The notes under the pieces: model-generated
What the model saw: only the letters and a program-made list of their open reading frames with translations
What the model was told of the DNA's origin: nothing
Database searches by the model: none
In this document: positions 1 to 11,700 of the stretch, piece after piece
Position numbering within the stretch: position 1 is the stretch's first letter
Layout of the letters: each line of letters begins with the position of its first letter
From: Capitulum mitella
Taxonomy: Eukaryota; Arthropoda; Thecostraca; Pollicipedomorpha; Pollicipedidae
Assembly: GCA_030062745.1 (NCBI GenBank)
Contig: CP099841.1
Location: forward strand, 6,507,001 to 6,571,000
Length of the DNA stretch: 64,000 nucleotides
Direction: 5' to 3'
Translations under genes and position numbers: made by a program

Positions 1-664
1 TCGCATTATGGCTGTAAGGAAGCGTGCAACCATTCGATTTCCCTGATTTTGTCAAAGCTAATCTCCTGTGGACCACAGGAGACAGAAAGAGGCCTTGAGT
101 GAAAGAAAGTGAAAGCTCTTTGGATGGAAAACCCCCTCGAGACGAAAGTAAATGTTCCCACGGTGTGAAAAACAGCGGACCTCTTTCGACACCGGAACAT
201 GTTAGAGCCATTTCAGCTAGCGCACTGTGTGGTCTGCTAGTACTTGTAGGTCGGTTCACACTGAAATACTATACTCTCTGTGGTTCTCATCTGACAAAGG
301 GCTCATTTTTTACCCCTTGCTTTGAAAACGTTGGCTCATTTATGCAATCTGGTTGTCTCCTTGAATACCGTAAACCTCATCAAGCCAAGTACCACGCATT
401 TCGTCGCGTTCTCGGCACGCCTCTAGCAGAACAATGATTTACACACTAATCCCAAACATTAGTAAACCTTAGCATACGTCACACCCCATGAGTCACACAT
501 ACATTCATCCAGGCGAAAGTTCATCGATACACATTTGCAACGAGCTGTGGTGAGATGACCAACCATTTACGCCACGTAACTCACACAGCCGGCACTGTTT
601 AAGCCCTCCGTGTGTGATATGGAACACAGAGACGCCACCCTCATCGTCCGCAAAGAGGAGCAAA
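1..664. other. intergenic, nothing recognised
   Basis: Ordinary base composition. The open frames are short and have no recognisable domain, splice context or codon pattern. I see no repeat or RNA gene here. Confidence 0.5.
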
Positions 665-890
665 ACTCCACCAAATGCTACTCCGCGCATCAACACGGGA
701 CCGCAGAGGGACGTCACCAGCTGCCACTTTACGCGTCCACACGGGACGTCTGGTCGGACACCACACGGGACACCACGTGTCCGCACAGGACAGCAGAGGG
801 CGCCACCAGCTGCTACTCCACGCGTCCACAGGGGGCGTCAGAGGGATACCACACGGGACATCACGCGTCCGCACAGGAGAGCAGAGGGGA
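665..890. repeat. ~90-bp minisatellite, about 2.5 copies
   Basis: The marker GCAGAGGG recurs at 703, 793 and 881, giving a period of about 88-90 bp. The first two markers are followed by a shared block (caccagctgc, then a GCGTCCACA-like stretch). A partial unit precedes the first marker (gctactccgcgcatcaacacggga). Within each unit the smaller motif CACACGGGAC also recurs. A period of 90 keeps all frames open, which explains the overlapping open frames on both strands; none looks like a gene. Confidence 0.75.
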
Positions 891-1819
891 GCGACCGGCA
901 GCGGCGCGCGCCGACTCGCCGGAGCTCGCCAGTCGGGCCACCACTCCGACTGGCGGGCCCGCGGCGCCAATCGAAACCCACAAAGGTGTCACGCGGCGCC
1001 TCTGAAGCCTCCACTCAGGCCCCGAGTGGGCCCGGGGCCTGGGCCAGCATCAGACACCGGCTGTTTTTACAGAGCCGCTGAGCACCCCGCCGACAGAGGA
1101 GGGGAGACATTATTCACATCGAAAGAAGCGGACGGACTTCTTTCCAGTGCGACAGACGTAAGCTCCTTTGGAGCTTTTTTTGCAGTGTTTTGGAACCTGC
1201 TACGGGACAACGCCAGTCGCATGCAGTCATGTTTAGTGGTGCCCGTAGATCAGCTAAAACTGCGAATTACAATGAACTTCGAATTACCTGCACCTAAGGG
1301 TGGACAAATTCAAAAACATCGGCGTTCAATCCAAAGGAACAAATGGGTTCAATACCCTGTCAACGCAATGGCGTTTACAGCAGCTCAGACAAAGCAAGAA
1401 TAGTTGTTTTCAGTTGGGTCGAAACCTGGTTATGGTAGAACGATTCGCTTCACCAAGAAAACGAGTGGGCCAAACGAGGTGGTAAAAACAGATTTGGGCT
1501 GGCATGGCTGGGTTGAATTCATCCGTCTAATATTGTCAGTGATATTAAGCTTGCACAACTGACTTACTCTGCCCTCCTACACTTGCGTTCAACGCGTGAA
1601 CATGACGTGGTCGCCTGGTCAATATGGAGGCCAGAGTCATATTTGCGCCGCTGGGAAGTTCAGACTGATTTGCCGCGGTCGTCGGCAGCGGCAGATGCCA
1701 AACAAGTCCGCACCACGGGGCAGGGATCAGCAACTCTTCTCGACGTACAAAGTTTCCATGGTCCGTAAACAACCGAAGGGAGCCGGATCTCCATCAATGT
1801 CAAACTTCTTTCATTCTGG
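891..1819. other. intergenic, nothing recognised
   Basis: GC-rich at 890-1080, then ordinary composition. A polypyrimidine tract followed by cag lies near 1177, and the open frame after it resembles no known protein. I support no feature here. Confidence 0.45.
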
Positions 1820-2470
1820 ACGGCTCCCGTGCCGCCGTCAGCGGCTCGCGCGGACACGGCGCGCGCCAGCAGTTCATCTGCCGCCTCTGCGCGCTGCGGC
1901 CCGCCGCGCCGGTAACGGCGGCACGGCAGCGGCACGCCGCCGTCCGACCGCGGCCGCGCCGCGGGGTCCCCCGCCTGCCGGCCGCGGCCGACCGCCCGGC
2001 TCCCATTACCTGACCGTCCCGGCCGGCCCGCGACCGGCCGCGCGCCGCCGAAAAATCTGAGCGCGCCAGATAATGATCGGGGCGGCGCGGCGAAGGTGGC
2101 GCGCCGCGGCGGCCGCCCACCTGTCCGGGCATGATTTACGGCGGCCGGCGGGCTCGTATCGGGCTCGTCATCTGGTGGGCTCACTCACCTGGAGCGCGGG
2201 CTCGGCGCCGGCCGGCAGCAGGCAGCAGCCCAGCAGCGCCCACACACACGCAAGCCGCCACGCCATCTGAAACGACACGGAGACTGTCTCAATCTCGGCA
2301 CGGTGCTTCGTCACAGCCCGAGGGGAGGGGCGGGGGCATCTGCGGATCCCCCGCCGCGCCGTCGCCAGGCTGCAGCAGTGAGTCACATGTGCGGGGCGAG
2401 GGTGGGGACGGGTGGCCCCCTGGTGGCTCGCGCCGCATTCCACGGCGCGGATAAAGCCGGCGCCGATCAC
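1820..2470. other. CpG island 1
   Basis: Very GC-rich and dense in CpG (repeated GGCCGG, GCGCGC and CGGC blocks), and abruptly bounded by ordinary DNA. Short AT-containing motifs sit inside it: a CAGATAATGATC block near 2066, CACCTG E-box cores near 2118 and 2187, and ATAAAGCC at 2451-2458. The long frames on both strands are composition artefacts rich in Arg, Ala, Pro and Gly. It may be a promoter or enhancer island, but no transcript is identifiable. Confidence 0.6.
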
Positions 2471-3749
2471 ATGTTTGACGGTGTTTGTGATGGTTTAATT
2501 GCAGAGTAAGGGTGACGCGGGTCGACTGATTGGTGGGCTTGTTGTGAAAGGTGGCCGGGAGTGACGGGCAGCTGGACGCAGCGGCAATCCAGGCAAAATG
2601 GCCTGAATGACGTCGGTAGTGCGGCTCTCTCGACAGCCGAAAACGCGGATCATCAAACGAGGTACGTTCATTCGTGTTCCAGCGCAACACGTGTCGAAAC
2701 AGAAACAAGGCACAGATGCCGCAAGGCGCGGACTATCCGTCCATTTTACATGTCTGAAAATGAGGATTTATGTGAACTTTGATACTGCACATGTCTGAAA
2801 AAAGGGTTTATTTCAAACTGAATTTTTGATCCGATTTTCGGTACGACGCCTTAACTACTTGCCCCATACGCTTCGTTTTTTTTCTGTGCAAACCAACAAA
2901 CGACATCGTAAGCAGGCTACCGTGTCGTTTCCGGAACGTGTTATTGCTAGAAATATCCCTTTCTCGTCCTCTTGGCTCTCTCATCTCGAGCTCAGCTCAT
3001 CCAACCTACTCCACACGGCGAACGCAACGACTTCAAAATTGCAAAGTAAACAGCTAGGCTAAATACAGCGCTTAGGACCTGGCAGGATGGAAAGGGCAGA
3101 CATAGAACCCACAATATCGTGCAGTCTAAACCCAGGCGCACGCCTTGCGTGCAGCTGGTTACTCATACTGGAATTTGAACGTAATCCCAGGAAGGGGAAC
3201 GAAACAAACCACTGTCTGATGTAAGCATCGAAACGCTCTGCTGACCGCGGATGAACGACGCATGCCAGCCGTCTGGTGAGATGTGAAATTCAGGCGTGCA
3301 AAATGCATACTTTGCATACGAAACGTAGACAGACCGTCCCAGCCGAGGCTCGACGCGAGACTTCTTACAAAGAGCGTCTCAAACGTCGGCCGATTTCGCG
3401 AATAATCCGTTCCGCCTTTTCCCGGCCTATTGCAAGTTAACAAGAGTGATTCCGGCACAGATTCAGAGCGAACGAAGACGTCCGCAGGGTGGCGTGCATT
3501 TCAAGCGGCCGCGCCTGTCGGCTGGGTACAGGCCTGTACAGGGGCCAGGCCGCCACGTGCTGGCGAATCTGGTCCACGTCCGGCCGGCCCCGAACCTGAG
3601 GTCGCCCAACACAGCCACCGCCGACCCGCCGACCATGAGCGGGTCAGTGAGCGAGGGCAACACGTGACTAACGTCACGGGCTGCTTCCATCGGCAGGGGC
3701 GGGTTGCTGCAGCCCCACTGAGAACGGAGCGTCACCTGAGCACAGCCGG
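2471..3749. other. intergenic, nothing recognised
   Basis: Ordinary AT/GC mixture with no RNA gene, no coding exon I can support and no clear repeat. Moderately GC-rich near 3500-3620. Confidence 0.45.
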
Positions 3750-3900
3750 GTATTGGGAGTGAGACGGCGGACAGGAATCTTTTCACAGCGTGGCGGCCAA
3801 CTGGATCTGGGAGTGGAACGGCGGACATGGGTCTTCGCAGCGCGACGACCAATAGCGTCTGAGAGCGCAGCGACCGCTACAGATCTCCGGATCTGGGCAA
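3750..3900. repeat. ~54-bp tandem duplication, 2-3 degenerate units
   Basis: The marker tgggagtg occurs at 3754 and 3808. It is followed by matching blocks (acggcggaca, then tctt, then cagcg and gcggcc-like or gcgacg-like sequence). A third weaker unit begins near 3857. The divergence indicates an old tandem duplication. Confidence 0.6.
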
Positions 3901-4251
3901 TCCGGATCGGGACGTAAAAGCTCATCCAGCTGCCCAGGTCGCAGAAGAACAAAGATCCCGGGTCGATGGTGGAAGAGAGGGACAGCATTCCCGGGCCCGT
4001 TGGATCGACGTGGTCCGTTTGTCGACCGGCAGCCGCTGCACTGCGCGGCGGCGTCTCGTACGAGCATGTTGAGCATCGCTCGGTGGGCGTGAGTTCTGGA
4101 GGCGTGACGCCGGCTGCAGCACCCAACGGTATCCTTCTCCAAGAAAACGGAATCAATCATTCTATCCCTCCACCCACGACGTGCCTCACCACGCAGGGGA
4201 GCAGAACACCGCGCAGAGCGCGAGATCTCAGCCAGTAGCGCCGACCCGAGA

Positions 4252-4264
4252 GGTTCAGTGAACC
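4252..4264. promoter_or_regulatory. ecdysone response element-like IR1 palindrome, site 1
   Basis: GGTTCAGTGAACC is a perfect inverted repeat of GGTTCA with a one-base spacer. It matches every position of the classical EcRE consensus RGKTCANTGAMCY, which is bound by the EcR/USP heterodimer in arthropods. The outer bases A and T (4251, 4265) extend the palindrome to 15 bp. Binding is inferred from the motif alone. Confidence 0.55.
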
Positions 4265-4311
4265 TCCAGCGCCGACCTGGCCGGCGCAGCGCCCGCGCCG
4301 GCGACCCAGTT

Positions 4312-4324
4312 GGTTCACTGAACC
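4312..4324. promoter_or_regulatory. ecdysone response element-like IR1 palindrome, site 2
   Basis: GGTTCACTGAACC again matches RGKTCANTGAMCY at all 13 positions. Its centre is exactly 60 bp from the centre of site 1. The flanking sequences of the two sites differ, so this is not simply a 60-bp tandem duplication. Confidence 0.55.
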
Positions 4325-4520
4325 GGCGGCGGCCGCGGGAAACTCTACCCGCTCTCCGTCCTTGTCGCGCGACACCGGGCCGCCGCCTTTTTCACGTCCG
4401 GCCGGCGCAAACAAGCGCTCGGATGTCGACGGTAGCCGGGCGGCGGCAGTGCGGCCGGGTCCGGCCGGCGACGTGACCACTAAAAACGCTGCGGGCGGCA
4501 CGCGGCCGCGGCCAGTTTCG

Positions 4521-5329
4521 GGAAACAACAACACAGATTGAACAGGGTCGCCGGATGCTGCGGTGTACACTTGCAATATTGGACATTCCAGCGAGGCCAT
4601 GCCGAAAAATGAAACGACTGCGTGCAGCACGGTGTAAGGTGCTTTCGGTTACGCATCGTCAACTGCAAATATTTGCAGAAACATAGGATGTAACTTTGCG
4701 ATTTTGCTACCTGAAATTATCTTGTCAGGTGTGCACAACCGAGCGATGGGAATACTTTTTTAATGTCTTGTGAAAAATAATGCATCAGGATCAACGAAAA
4801 ACTTCGAAGACACAGAACATCTTTAGATCAAGCAGACGAGACGTTTTTTAGTCTACGGAAAGGCAAAAATAGCTTGATGCAGCTTGCGAGAATTCACGAA
4901 TAACCTCGCCAGCTTTAGATTCGCTAATCGGCTTAGCGCTGGCTTCCCATTTCTGAGAAGTGGTTTAATAATACAGTGCTAGTGGTGGCACAAGAAGCGT
5001 CTGCCTGGTAATTGCATACAGGTAGTGCCGGTGCCCTGAGCCTCTGTCCGACGCAGGAGAGCTGAGTGTCTTCACCTGGGGCCCGAGGCTTCATAAAACA
5101 CGCCGACCGACATGCGGGAAGCACTCAAGACTTGATGCTGCACTCAGGAGATTTTTCCCCCAGGGCGCCAAGAATCTTACAAAAACGCCAGCACCGTCTG
5201 AAGATGCAATTAGGGGCACAGGTCGCTGGGAGAAGAGGAGGGTAAAACAGACGTGGAGCTCTTTCCAGAACACCTAAGTCTCCGAAACACGCTCGGAATC
5301 TTCCCCCGGAGTGCCCTCAGCGGAATATC
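4521..5329. other. intergenic, nothing recognised
   Basis: Ordinary to AT-rich sequence between two GC islands. No RNA gene, supported exon or repeat seen. Confidence 0.45.
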
Positions 5330-5914
5330 CACCGCGCCGGCGGCAGCCCCACCATTAGCAATATGGGAGAGGCGTGGGCGGCCGCCACCACCACCGGCGG
5401 CGGCGGCGGCGGCGACGCTACGTTCTCCCCGGCCGCCCCATAAACAAGGCGGCGCTAATTCGCGGGTGGCGGTCGCACCGCAGCCGGCGGCGGACGCCCG
5501 GACGTGTCGGCCCCAGCGCGGGACGGCTCGGCGGCGCCCGGCGCTGACCTGGCCCAACACGACCGGCCGACCCGACGGTGGTCGCGCGGCACGCGACAGC
5601 GCGGCGGACGGCCGCCGCAGCGGGACGAAACGCGGCCGGGCCCGGGCACCGCGGGATCCGGTGTCCCCTCACCCGTGTCGACTCCTGTACACCAGCGACG
5701 GACGAGCCGCCGCCGCCGCCGCCGCGTCGGCAGGTAGACGCTTGGTGCAGGTGGGCAGTCAGCTGCCATAGCGGCGCCGAGATTCGACGGCGGCTCATCC
5801 AGGCGCCGATATTGCCGGCCGATAGGCATGCGGAGGCGCGCCGCAACCGGAATTCGATCAGCACCGGCTGAAAGGCTCGGCACGGCCGCCGGCCGCAGAC
5901 ATGCCCGCCCAATC
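5330..5914. other. CpG island 3
   Basis: Extremely GC-rich, with CGG/CCG triplet runs (near 5393-5415 and 5705-5725) and dense CpG. The motif CCATAAAC near 5438 is one of few AT-rich words. Overlapping Arg/Ala/Pro-rich frames on both strands are composition artefacts. It grades into the 23-bp minisatellite that follows. Confidence 0.6.
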
Positions 5915-6340
5915 GAGGCGAACAGATCCGGCTAAAGGAGGCAGAGGCATCCCGCCGGCAGGCACAGACAGATCTGGCGCCCGCGACAGGCGGGTCCCGC
6001 CGTGGGCGGCACACAGGTCCGACCCACGGAGGCAGGCCGATCACACGGAGCAGACAGATGGACGCGGGGCGTTCCAGACGGTGGAGGCAGAGGAATCCGG
6101 CCGGCGGGGCAGATGGATCCGGCCTATGGACGCAGACGGATCCGGACAATGCAGACAAAAAAATCCGGACGATGGAGGCAGGCAGATCCGACCAGTGGAG
6201 GCAAAGAAATCCGGAAGGTGGATGCAGGGATCCGGCAGACGGCGGCAGGGAAATTCTTTCCAAAAGAGGCCGAGAAACAGGTCCGACGGATGCCAACAGA
6301 CCGGAAAGGCGGTGGCGGACGGATCAGGCAGACGGCGTCG
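5915..6340. repeat. 23-bp minisatellite, about 18 units
   Basis: The core ATCCGG, or a one-base variant, recurs with a nearly exact 23-bp spacing. Clear positions are 5926, 5949, 5972, 5994, 6017, 6040, then 6095, 6117, 6140, 6163, 6186, 6209, 6230 and 6253. The rest of the unit is roughly TGGAGGCAGA. Because 23 is not a multiple of three and the unit lacks stops, long frames stay open on both strands, including one of about 290 codons on the minus strand. Those frames should not be read as genes. Confidence 0.85.
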
Positions 6341-8589
6341 GATGGAAACGGGTGATGGTAGTAGTGGCAAAAAAATCCTCACCCCGAGGGATGGGCTTTT
6401 CCAAACGACGATGTCATGTCGATGTTAAAACGCATGTGTTACGTCGGTACGTGTTTACGCGAAGACCTGATTGGATAATCCGTTGTGTACAGAGTGTTTT
6501 GGCCTTTGCTGACGCGACACTTGATTAAGATAAACGGTCTGATCAAAGCACGTTCAGCACAATGACTTGGCATCCAAAATGAGGGGGGAGGGCTGAACAA
6601 CGGAAGGGCATATTCAAATGTTCTCGCAAAGCCTGCGTTGGATGTGTCTGGAATCGGTGGAGTGTGGTTTCAATGGTATTTGGGCTAAACCACGTTACAG
6701 ACCATCACCCCTGTGATCCTCTCGCCTTGGGCACAAGGAAGGGAAGGCGTCGTCAACCGACCCAAAACAAGCACAACAGTGAAATATTAAAGATGTAATC
6801 ATTGCGCTGAGAAAGCCTGCCGTTCGACAACACGGTTGGAGCAGGCTCAAAAACCGTAACTTGACCAAGTTTGTCTTCCTCCATCAAGTCCACCAAGCCG
6901 GTACAGCGCCACGGATTTTTTACCGTGGGATGCTTTCAGGGACGCAGTCCAGACAATGAGCTCTTGAAAGGAGGCCCCTTCCTCAAAACTGGTTTTCTCC
7001 CCGGATCTGGGACTCTTCATTTTACGATTTTCGATGTACAACAAAAAGCTTTTTGCTTATCCGGCCGAGGTGGCTGCAAAACATGGGAAAAGCTGGTGAT
7101 CTCCCTACAGAAAATTTTCCTTTTTACATTACCAAACAAACCGCCATGAAACCAAACTTTTTCAGCATGTCAGAAATTGCATTTCACCGGCAAAATGACG
7201 TCATAAAATTTTGCTACACTGTGCACCGAACTTCAGATCTCCACCGAAGGCTGCCTGAAGAACCAGTCATATGCTTTACCGCAGTATTTCACCTCACGAA
7301 TTGCGATAATTGCAGGGTACCGTGTATAGGCAGTACCCCACAATCAAATGACTGTGGGGTACTGATATCCCACGTACTCCACGGCGGCGCTGCCGATGCC
7401 ACCACGTCTGTCTCCCTCCGTATGCCACAAAATGACTTGTTTTCAGCAACACCTGCCAATATTGTGATTTAGCTACCGCACCGTAGCTCGCTACTGCTAC
7501 TCATCACGAGAGCTCTCCGTTATTACAGTTTGTTCGCCGGTGAGCGAATCCCATCGGGCTCTCCACATTCGCAAAGCTTGCAGTGGGCCTGGTGTGTTGC
7601 AAACACATTTGAGAGCCGGCTGCCTCTGACGGGAAAAAAGTCACCAGGGAAACGCCTTCCGCCAAAAAACGACCATCCAGCGCCCTATGTACTTGTTATC
7701 CCACATAATTCGCTTGAGTTTCCAAAGTTTGAAACCGGCTGCGGAAAACCCACAGAGCAGACAAAGAAGGGAATCCCGAGAACTTTTAACGGGCGCTTTT
7801 GTTGCACGTACTACTATAACCTATGCGGCCTTCTCGGTTTGTGAAAAAGATGAACGAAGGCAACATCAAAACTTCGTTCAGTAACACGCTTCGATTTCCC
7901 AGTTTTCAGAAAACATGTCGCAGTTCGAAAGCTATTACTGCACTGCTAAGCCTTTCCATCTACATGCTGATGAATGAAAGACGATTGTTCTTTCTTTAAA
8001 ATGCGATAAACCGTCTGTAACATTCCGGTCATTACAAACACACAGACTCTGAAACGGCTTTGGCATGGGATTCTACGGGGACTTGCCAAAACCGCACGCA
8101 TATGACGAGACGCTCTCTGCTATTGTAAGAGACCAGGGCTGCCATGCAGATTCGTAAGTTTTCCAGCACACGTTTGATGCAGTGAACGCCTGCTAGCGGA
8201 GCGCGTTCGTCTGGATTTGCCGCCGTGTGCACTGGTTCTAATTTACCGCTACCGTTTGGTGTCGCCACAACAGACGGTGGGCCATTGGGCGAGGAGGTTT
8301 CGCTCCACAGCTCAAACATTTAACACTAGTTGTACCGATCCGTGCCAACGGCAACGGTGCTAGATAAACGCTTCGATCGCCTTTCCAGTGTCTGTCCGAT
8401 TCCACTGCCGTGAAGTCTGTGACGTTACTCGGAAAGAACTATTTCAAACCGTGCCTGAGCCCCTCGTTTTCCGGACTTCCGCGCCTATCAACGATCTCGT
8501 CACGGCCAATGAACGAAGCCGTTAGCTCGTACTGTGCTAATCTCATGTCCCCCGCGGTCTAAACCTGGCGACGCGGTTCTCAGTCCATC
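6341..8589. other. intergenic with one perfect hairpin
   Basis: Ordinary composition. Short open frames occur but none resembles a known family or has convincing splice sites. The only structure noted is the hairpin at 7331-7364, listed separately. Confidence 0.45.
7331..7364. repeat. perfect 12-bp inverted repeat, 10-nt loop
   Basis: CAGTACCCCACA at 7331-7342 is exactly complementary to TGTGGGGTACTG at 7353-7364. The DNA or a transcript could form a stable hairpin. There is no T-run after either arm, so it is not a Pol III terminator, and I recognise no RNA family. Confidence 0.6.
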
Positions 8590-9500
8590 ACTGCGACGCG
8601 GCGTGCAGTACAACAGCTGACCACCCGCGCTCGGTCGCCCCGGCCGCGGTCAAGTTACACGCAGTGGAACCAACGTCCGCGTTCACCGCCTGCGCCCCCG
8701 CAGCGAGCGGATTACTTCCTTTCATCAGGATCCGGTGGCTCGTTTCCTGGGAGGGCCCTCCAGGCAGGTGATTTTGTCGCCAGGTATTTGCGCGCTCCCC
8801 GCCGCCGCGGCCGCCGACCGTGGGGGCATACCGGCCGGTACTCGGACAATAATTAGCGCCGAGTCCGCCAGGCGAGGGGACCGGCGCCATGGGGGGTTTC
8901 ATTTGTCAATGTGGAGGATGACACGTCCGTAGATGGACAGGCTCCGCCCCTCCCTGCCAGTGGCGGAGGACGTTCTCCACGTGGGAAGAAAACAGCGACA
9001 AACCGCGCGGCACCCAGCCATACCGCAGCGTGCGCTCTGATCTCGCACAACCTCAAAGCCTCCATTTAAGAGGCGGCACGCGGTCGCGGCTGTATGCGGC
9101 TTACATCCGCCCGTGCCGGTCGCACATTCGCCGTTATTCCAGATCAAAGGATAAAGGAAACTACGTCTGCCGCATTCGCAGGCGGGGAGGCCGACGCGGG
9201 AAGTGGCCGGTTTCCGATGTAAATTCCAGGCCCGGCGCCGACCGCCGGTGCCGCAGACGCGGGCGGAACCCGAGCCCTCCCCACGGATTTGGAGGAAGCC
9301 GGCCGGCCGCCGGCCGTCGCCCATACGCAGCCCCCACCGCCGGGGTGGGGTGGCCGGACGCGGCTGGAGCGGCGGAGGTGCGAATTATCGACGCCGATAG
9401 CGTCGGATTACTGCCGAGGGCGGCACCTGCCGCAGCGGACGGCAGACTGCGCGTCGCGTGCGCTGGGCCGCGCCCAGTCGGCGGCCGGCCGAACCGATCG
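8590..9500. other. CpG island 4
   Basis: Dense CpG with GGCCGG blocks. AT-containing words include acaataattagcgcc near 8849 and catttaagaggcgg near 9064, which resembles a weak TATA-type core. It merges into the octamer minisatellite at 9501. No coding exon is supported. Confidence 0.55.
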
Positions 9501-9730
9501 GGACAGGACCACAGGACCAGCGGACCGGCGGGCCAGAAGACCAGAGAACTGCCGGCAACGGGAGACTTGACCAGGGCAGAACCTGAGGACAGGTGAGCTG
9601 GCGGACCAGTCGACCAGAGGACCGGCGGACCAGGCGACCAGGGGACCTCCGAATCAGCCGGACTCGGTCTGGACTCGGCGACCCTACCCCCCGGAGGCCA
9701 CGGCTGCGGGACCAGCGGACCAGCCTGGCC
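9501..9730. repeat. 8-bp minisatellite (ACCAGCGG family), locus 1
   Basis: Successive octamers such as ccagcgga, ccggcggg and ccagaaga, and later accagtcg, accagagg, accggcgg, accaggcg, accagggg, run with an 8-bp period to about 9660. Looser copies continue to about 9730. On the opposite strand the unit reads CCGCTGGT, one base from the CCGCCGGT unit at 43908-44170. Stop-poor frames through it are artefacts. Confidence 0.75.
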
Positions 9731-11700
9731 CCCAGCAGCGGACCAGCGCGGGATAACAGGCCGCACCGCGCGCCGAAAAGACCCAGCACGTCGGTATCGA
9801 TCAGAAGCCGGCCTCGTGGCGTCGACATCGACGCCCGACGGCGGGCAACACCCGGCCTCTCCCGCGGCGAGCCACGCAGCGGCGTCACCTGCCGCCGACA
9901 CTGGCCGGAAACGAACCATCGACCGGCAGCAGCGGGCGCCGCGGCCACCGCCGCCGCCGGATCCGGTCATCGGAGGGGTCGATCTCCCACCCAGAGAAAA
10001 CACCGGGAAACTGGTCTGAGTGTCCTGTGTTGCCTCCGCGTCCGGAAACGGTGTGAACGGCGTCAGCGGCTAGCTGGATCGGCGCTGCTTTTTACCGTTC
10101 TGCGCCAGCCCATCCTGTCATGTCTGTCTGCCCAGGCTGTGCTGTCCTGTCCTTGCCTTCATGCGCCCCGTGTTACGATGGACAATCCTGCCACGTCCCG
10201 TCTTGCCCTGACCTGTCCTGACCCGCCGTGTGTTATCAGGATTTGTGCTGTGTCCTGTCTTACTCCTTTCCGTCCTAGCCCTGTCTGTCGCCCTGTCCCA
10301 CACTGTCCTATCAGGATCGGTACAGTACCCTCTCCTCCCCTCTGCTGTCCCGCCCTGCGCGCCCGACACGGTCCGCGCCGCTGCCGCCGCCGGCCGTCCG
10401 GCGGTGTGCGTGCACGCACGGCGGGGCGGTGCCGGCGGCCATCCATCAGGACGGGCGGAGCCGGACCGGCAGCACCGAGCCGTGATGACCCGCCGACAAC
10501 AGCAGCGTGCCGAATTACGGCGCCGCTCGGTCATCTGCAGCGCGACCGTGGACTGGATTACAGGCGCCGCCGAGCGCCGCGCGGCCGGCCGGGAGCTCCA
10601 TCGGGACAGTGGAAGTAGCCGCGTTCCGGCGCCACTGCCGTCACGGGTCGTCTCATGTCGCATAATTCCGCAAAGACACAGCTGCGGCAACAAAATTGCT
10701 GGGAAGACGGCAAGGGAATCACGGGCAAGTTTTGAAAACGGGTATGCACTGCAGTGAAGCTCAGGCGTTACGTTTTCTGGCCGCCTTCCAGCGTCGTTAG
10801 TCTGGTGGCGGCCGAGTTTGCGCGTTTCCATCACGTCAACAGGCTGGGCGACGGGCGCCGATCGTTCTGCGTGCGGGAAGCGCAGCCTTCAGTCGAGCTC
10901 GACAGCGTAATTAGCACGTCAGAGCAGGGCGCACCCAGGTGAACGATCGCCCAGCTGACATCGTAACTTCGCGCCGAGATCGCCTCCGCACCTCGTCAGC
11001 ACGGCCACCGCGGCGGAGGACGCCCAGACGATGGCCTCCGGATATGGCAGCCCGGTGGCGGCCGCCACCGCAATCTGCGCCGAGCGGTTATCGGCCCGCA
11101 TTAAGTTACGTATTGCCCGCGTGTGATGGACGACGGCCGCGCACGCGCCCGTATCAGGGAGTGGCAAATAAAACCTGATGGCCGCCGGGCAGGCGAGGCC
11201 ACTCGTAAAGCCAGCGGCCGGCCGACACCGGCAGCGGGCCATCAGCGTCCTGAGACGCCGCGCGCTCGGCCATCATATAAAGCCCAGACGTAACCGGCTG
11301 TGGCCCACGCGCCGGCTGTGAGGCGACCAATCGGACCGGCCGCTCGGCGACACGCCCTCAGGGCGGCGCGACACCGGAAACCGGGGCCGAGACGTAAGAG
11401 GGTCGCAGATCGGCCGGGGGTGGGCCATCAGCTAATTTGCCCTCACCGGGTCCGGATAAACTGGAGCTTACGTCTCGCCCGGTGTCGGTCCGGTGAAAAT
11501 ATCAGCCGGCGTTCGGGCCATCCAATTCGGCTTACTGGGCGGCGTCTGGACCCGGTGAACCCCGAGACGCTCACCCGCCGGCTCAGCCACATTTGCAAGG
11601 GATGCACGAAGGTTACGTCCACAGTGCTCTACCCAGACCGCCAGGAAGCGCAGCCTAAAAAGGCGCAGACATGGTTGCTGCAGTGCTACATCCAACAAAC
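9731..11700. other. large CpG-rich tract, island 5
   Basis: Mostly GC-rich with high CpG. Positions 10110-10350 form a pyrimidine-rich stretch with many CCTGTCC-like words. Positions 10360-11600 are CpG-dense and include GCGGTTATCGG and CATTAAGTTACG blocks near 11085-11107 and a TATA-like element at 11276. No coding exon can be supported; frames are composition-driven. Confidence 0.5.
11276..11285 (+). promoter_or_regulatory. TATA-like element in CpG island
   Basis: TATAAAGCCC sits in an otherwise GC-rich, AT-free context, as expected for a TATA box on the plus strand. Several other GC islands in this window carry the related word ATAAAGCC. No initiator or transcript can be confirmed, so the call is tentative. 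Confidence 0.35.

Larger units (their letters stand above)
4190..4520. other. CpG island 2 carrying two IR1 palindromes
   Basis: A GC-rich, CpG-dense block of about 330 bp. It is distinguished by two copies of a 13-bp palindrome of the ecdysone response element type, listed separately. No TATA box or coding exon is evident. The combination of CpG density and paired nuclear-receptor-type sites suggests a promoter or enhancer; the target gene is unknown. Confidence 0.6.

Noticed and set aside
665..890. CRISPR-like array
   Set aside because: Regular repeats here and elsewhere are tandem minisatellites without unique spacers, in a eukaryotic genome.
5418..6296. 292-codon minus-strand frame
   Set aside because: It runs through the CpG island and the 23-bp minisatellite. 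The sequence is a translation of repeat units, and equivalent open frames exist in other phases.
9161..10618. Long frames of 280 and 341 codons on opposite strands
   Set aside because: They are composition- and octamer-driven, with no recognisable domain, and both strands are open over the same bases.
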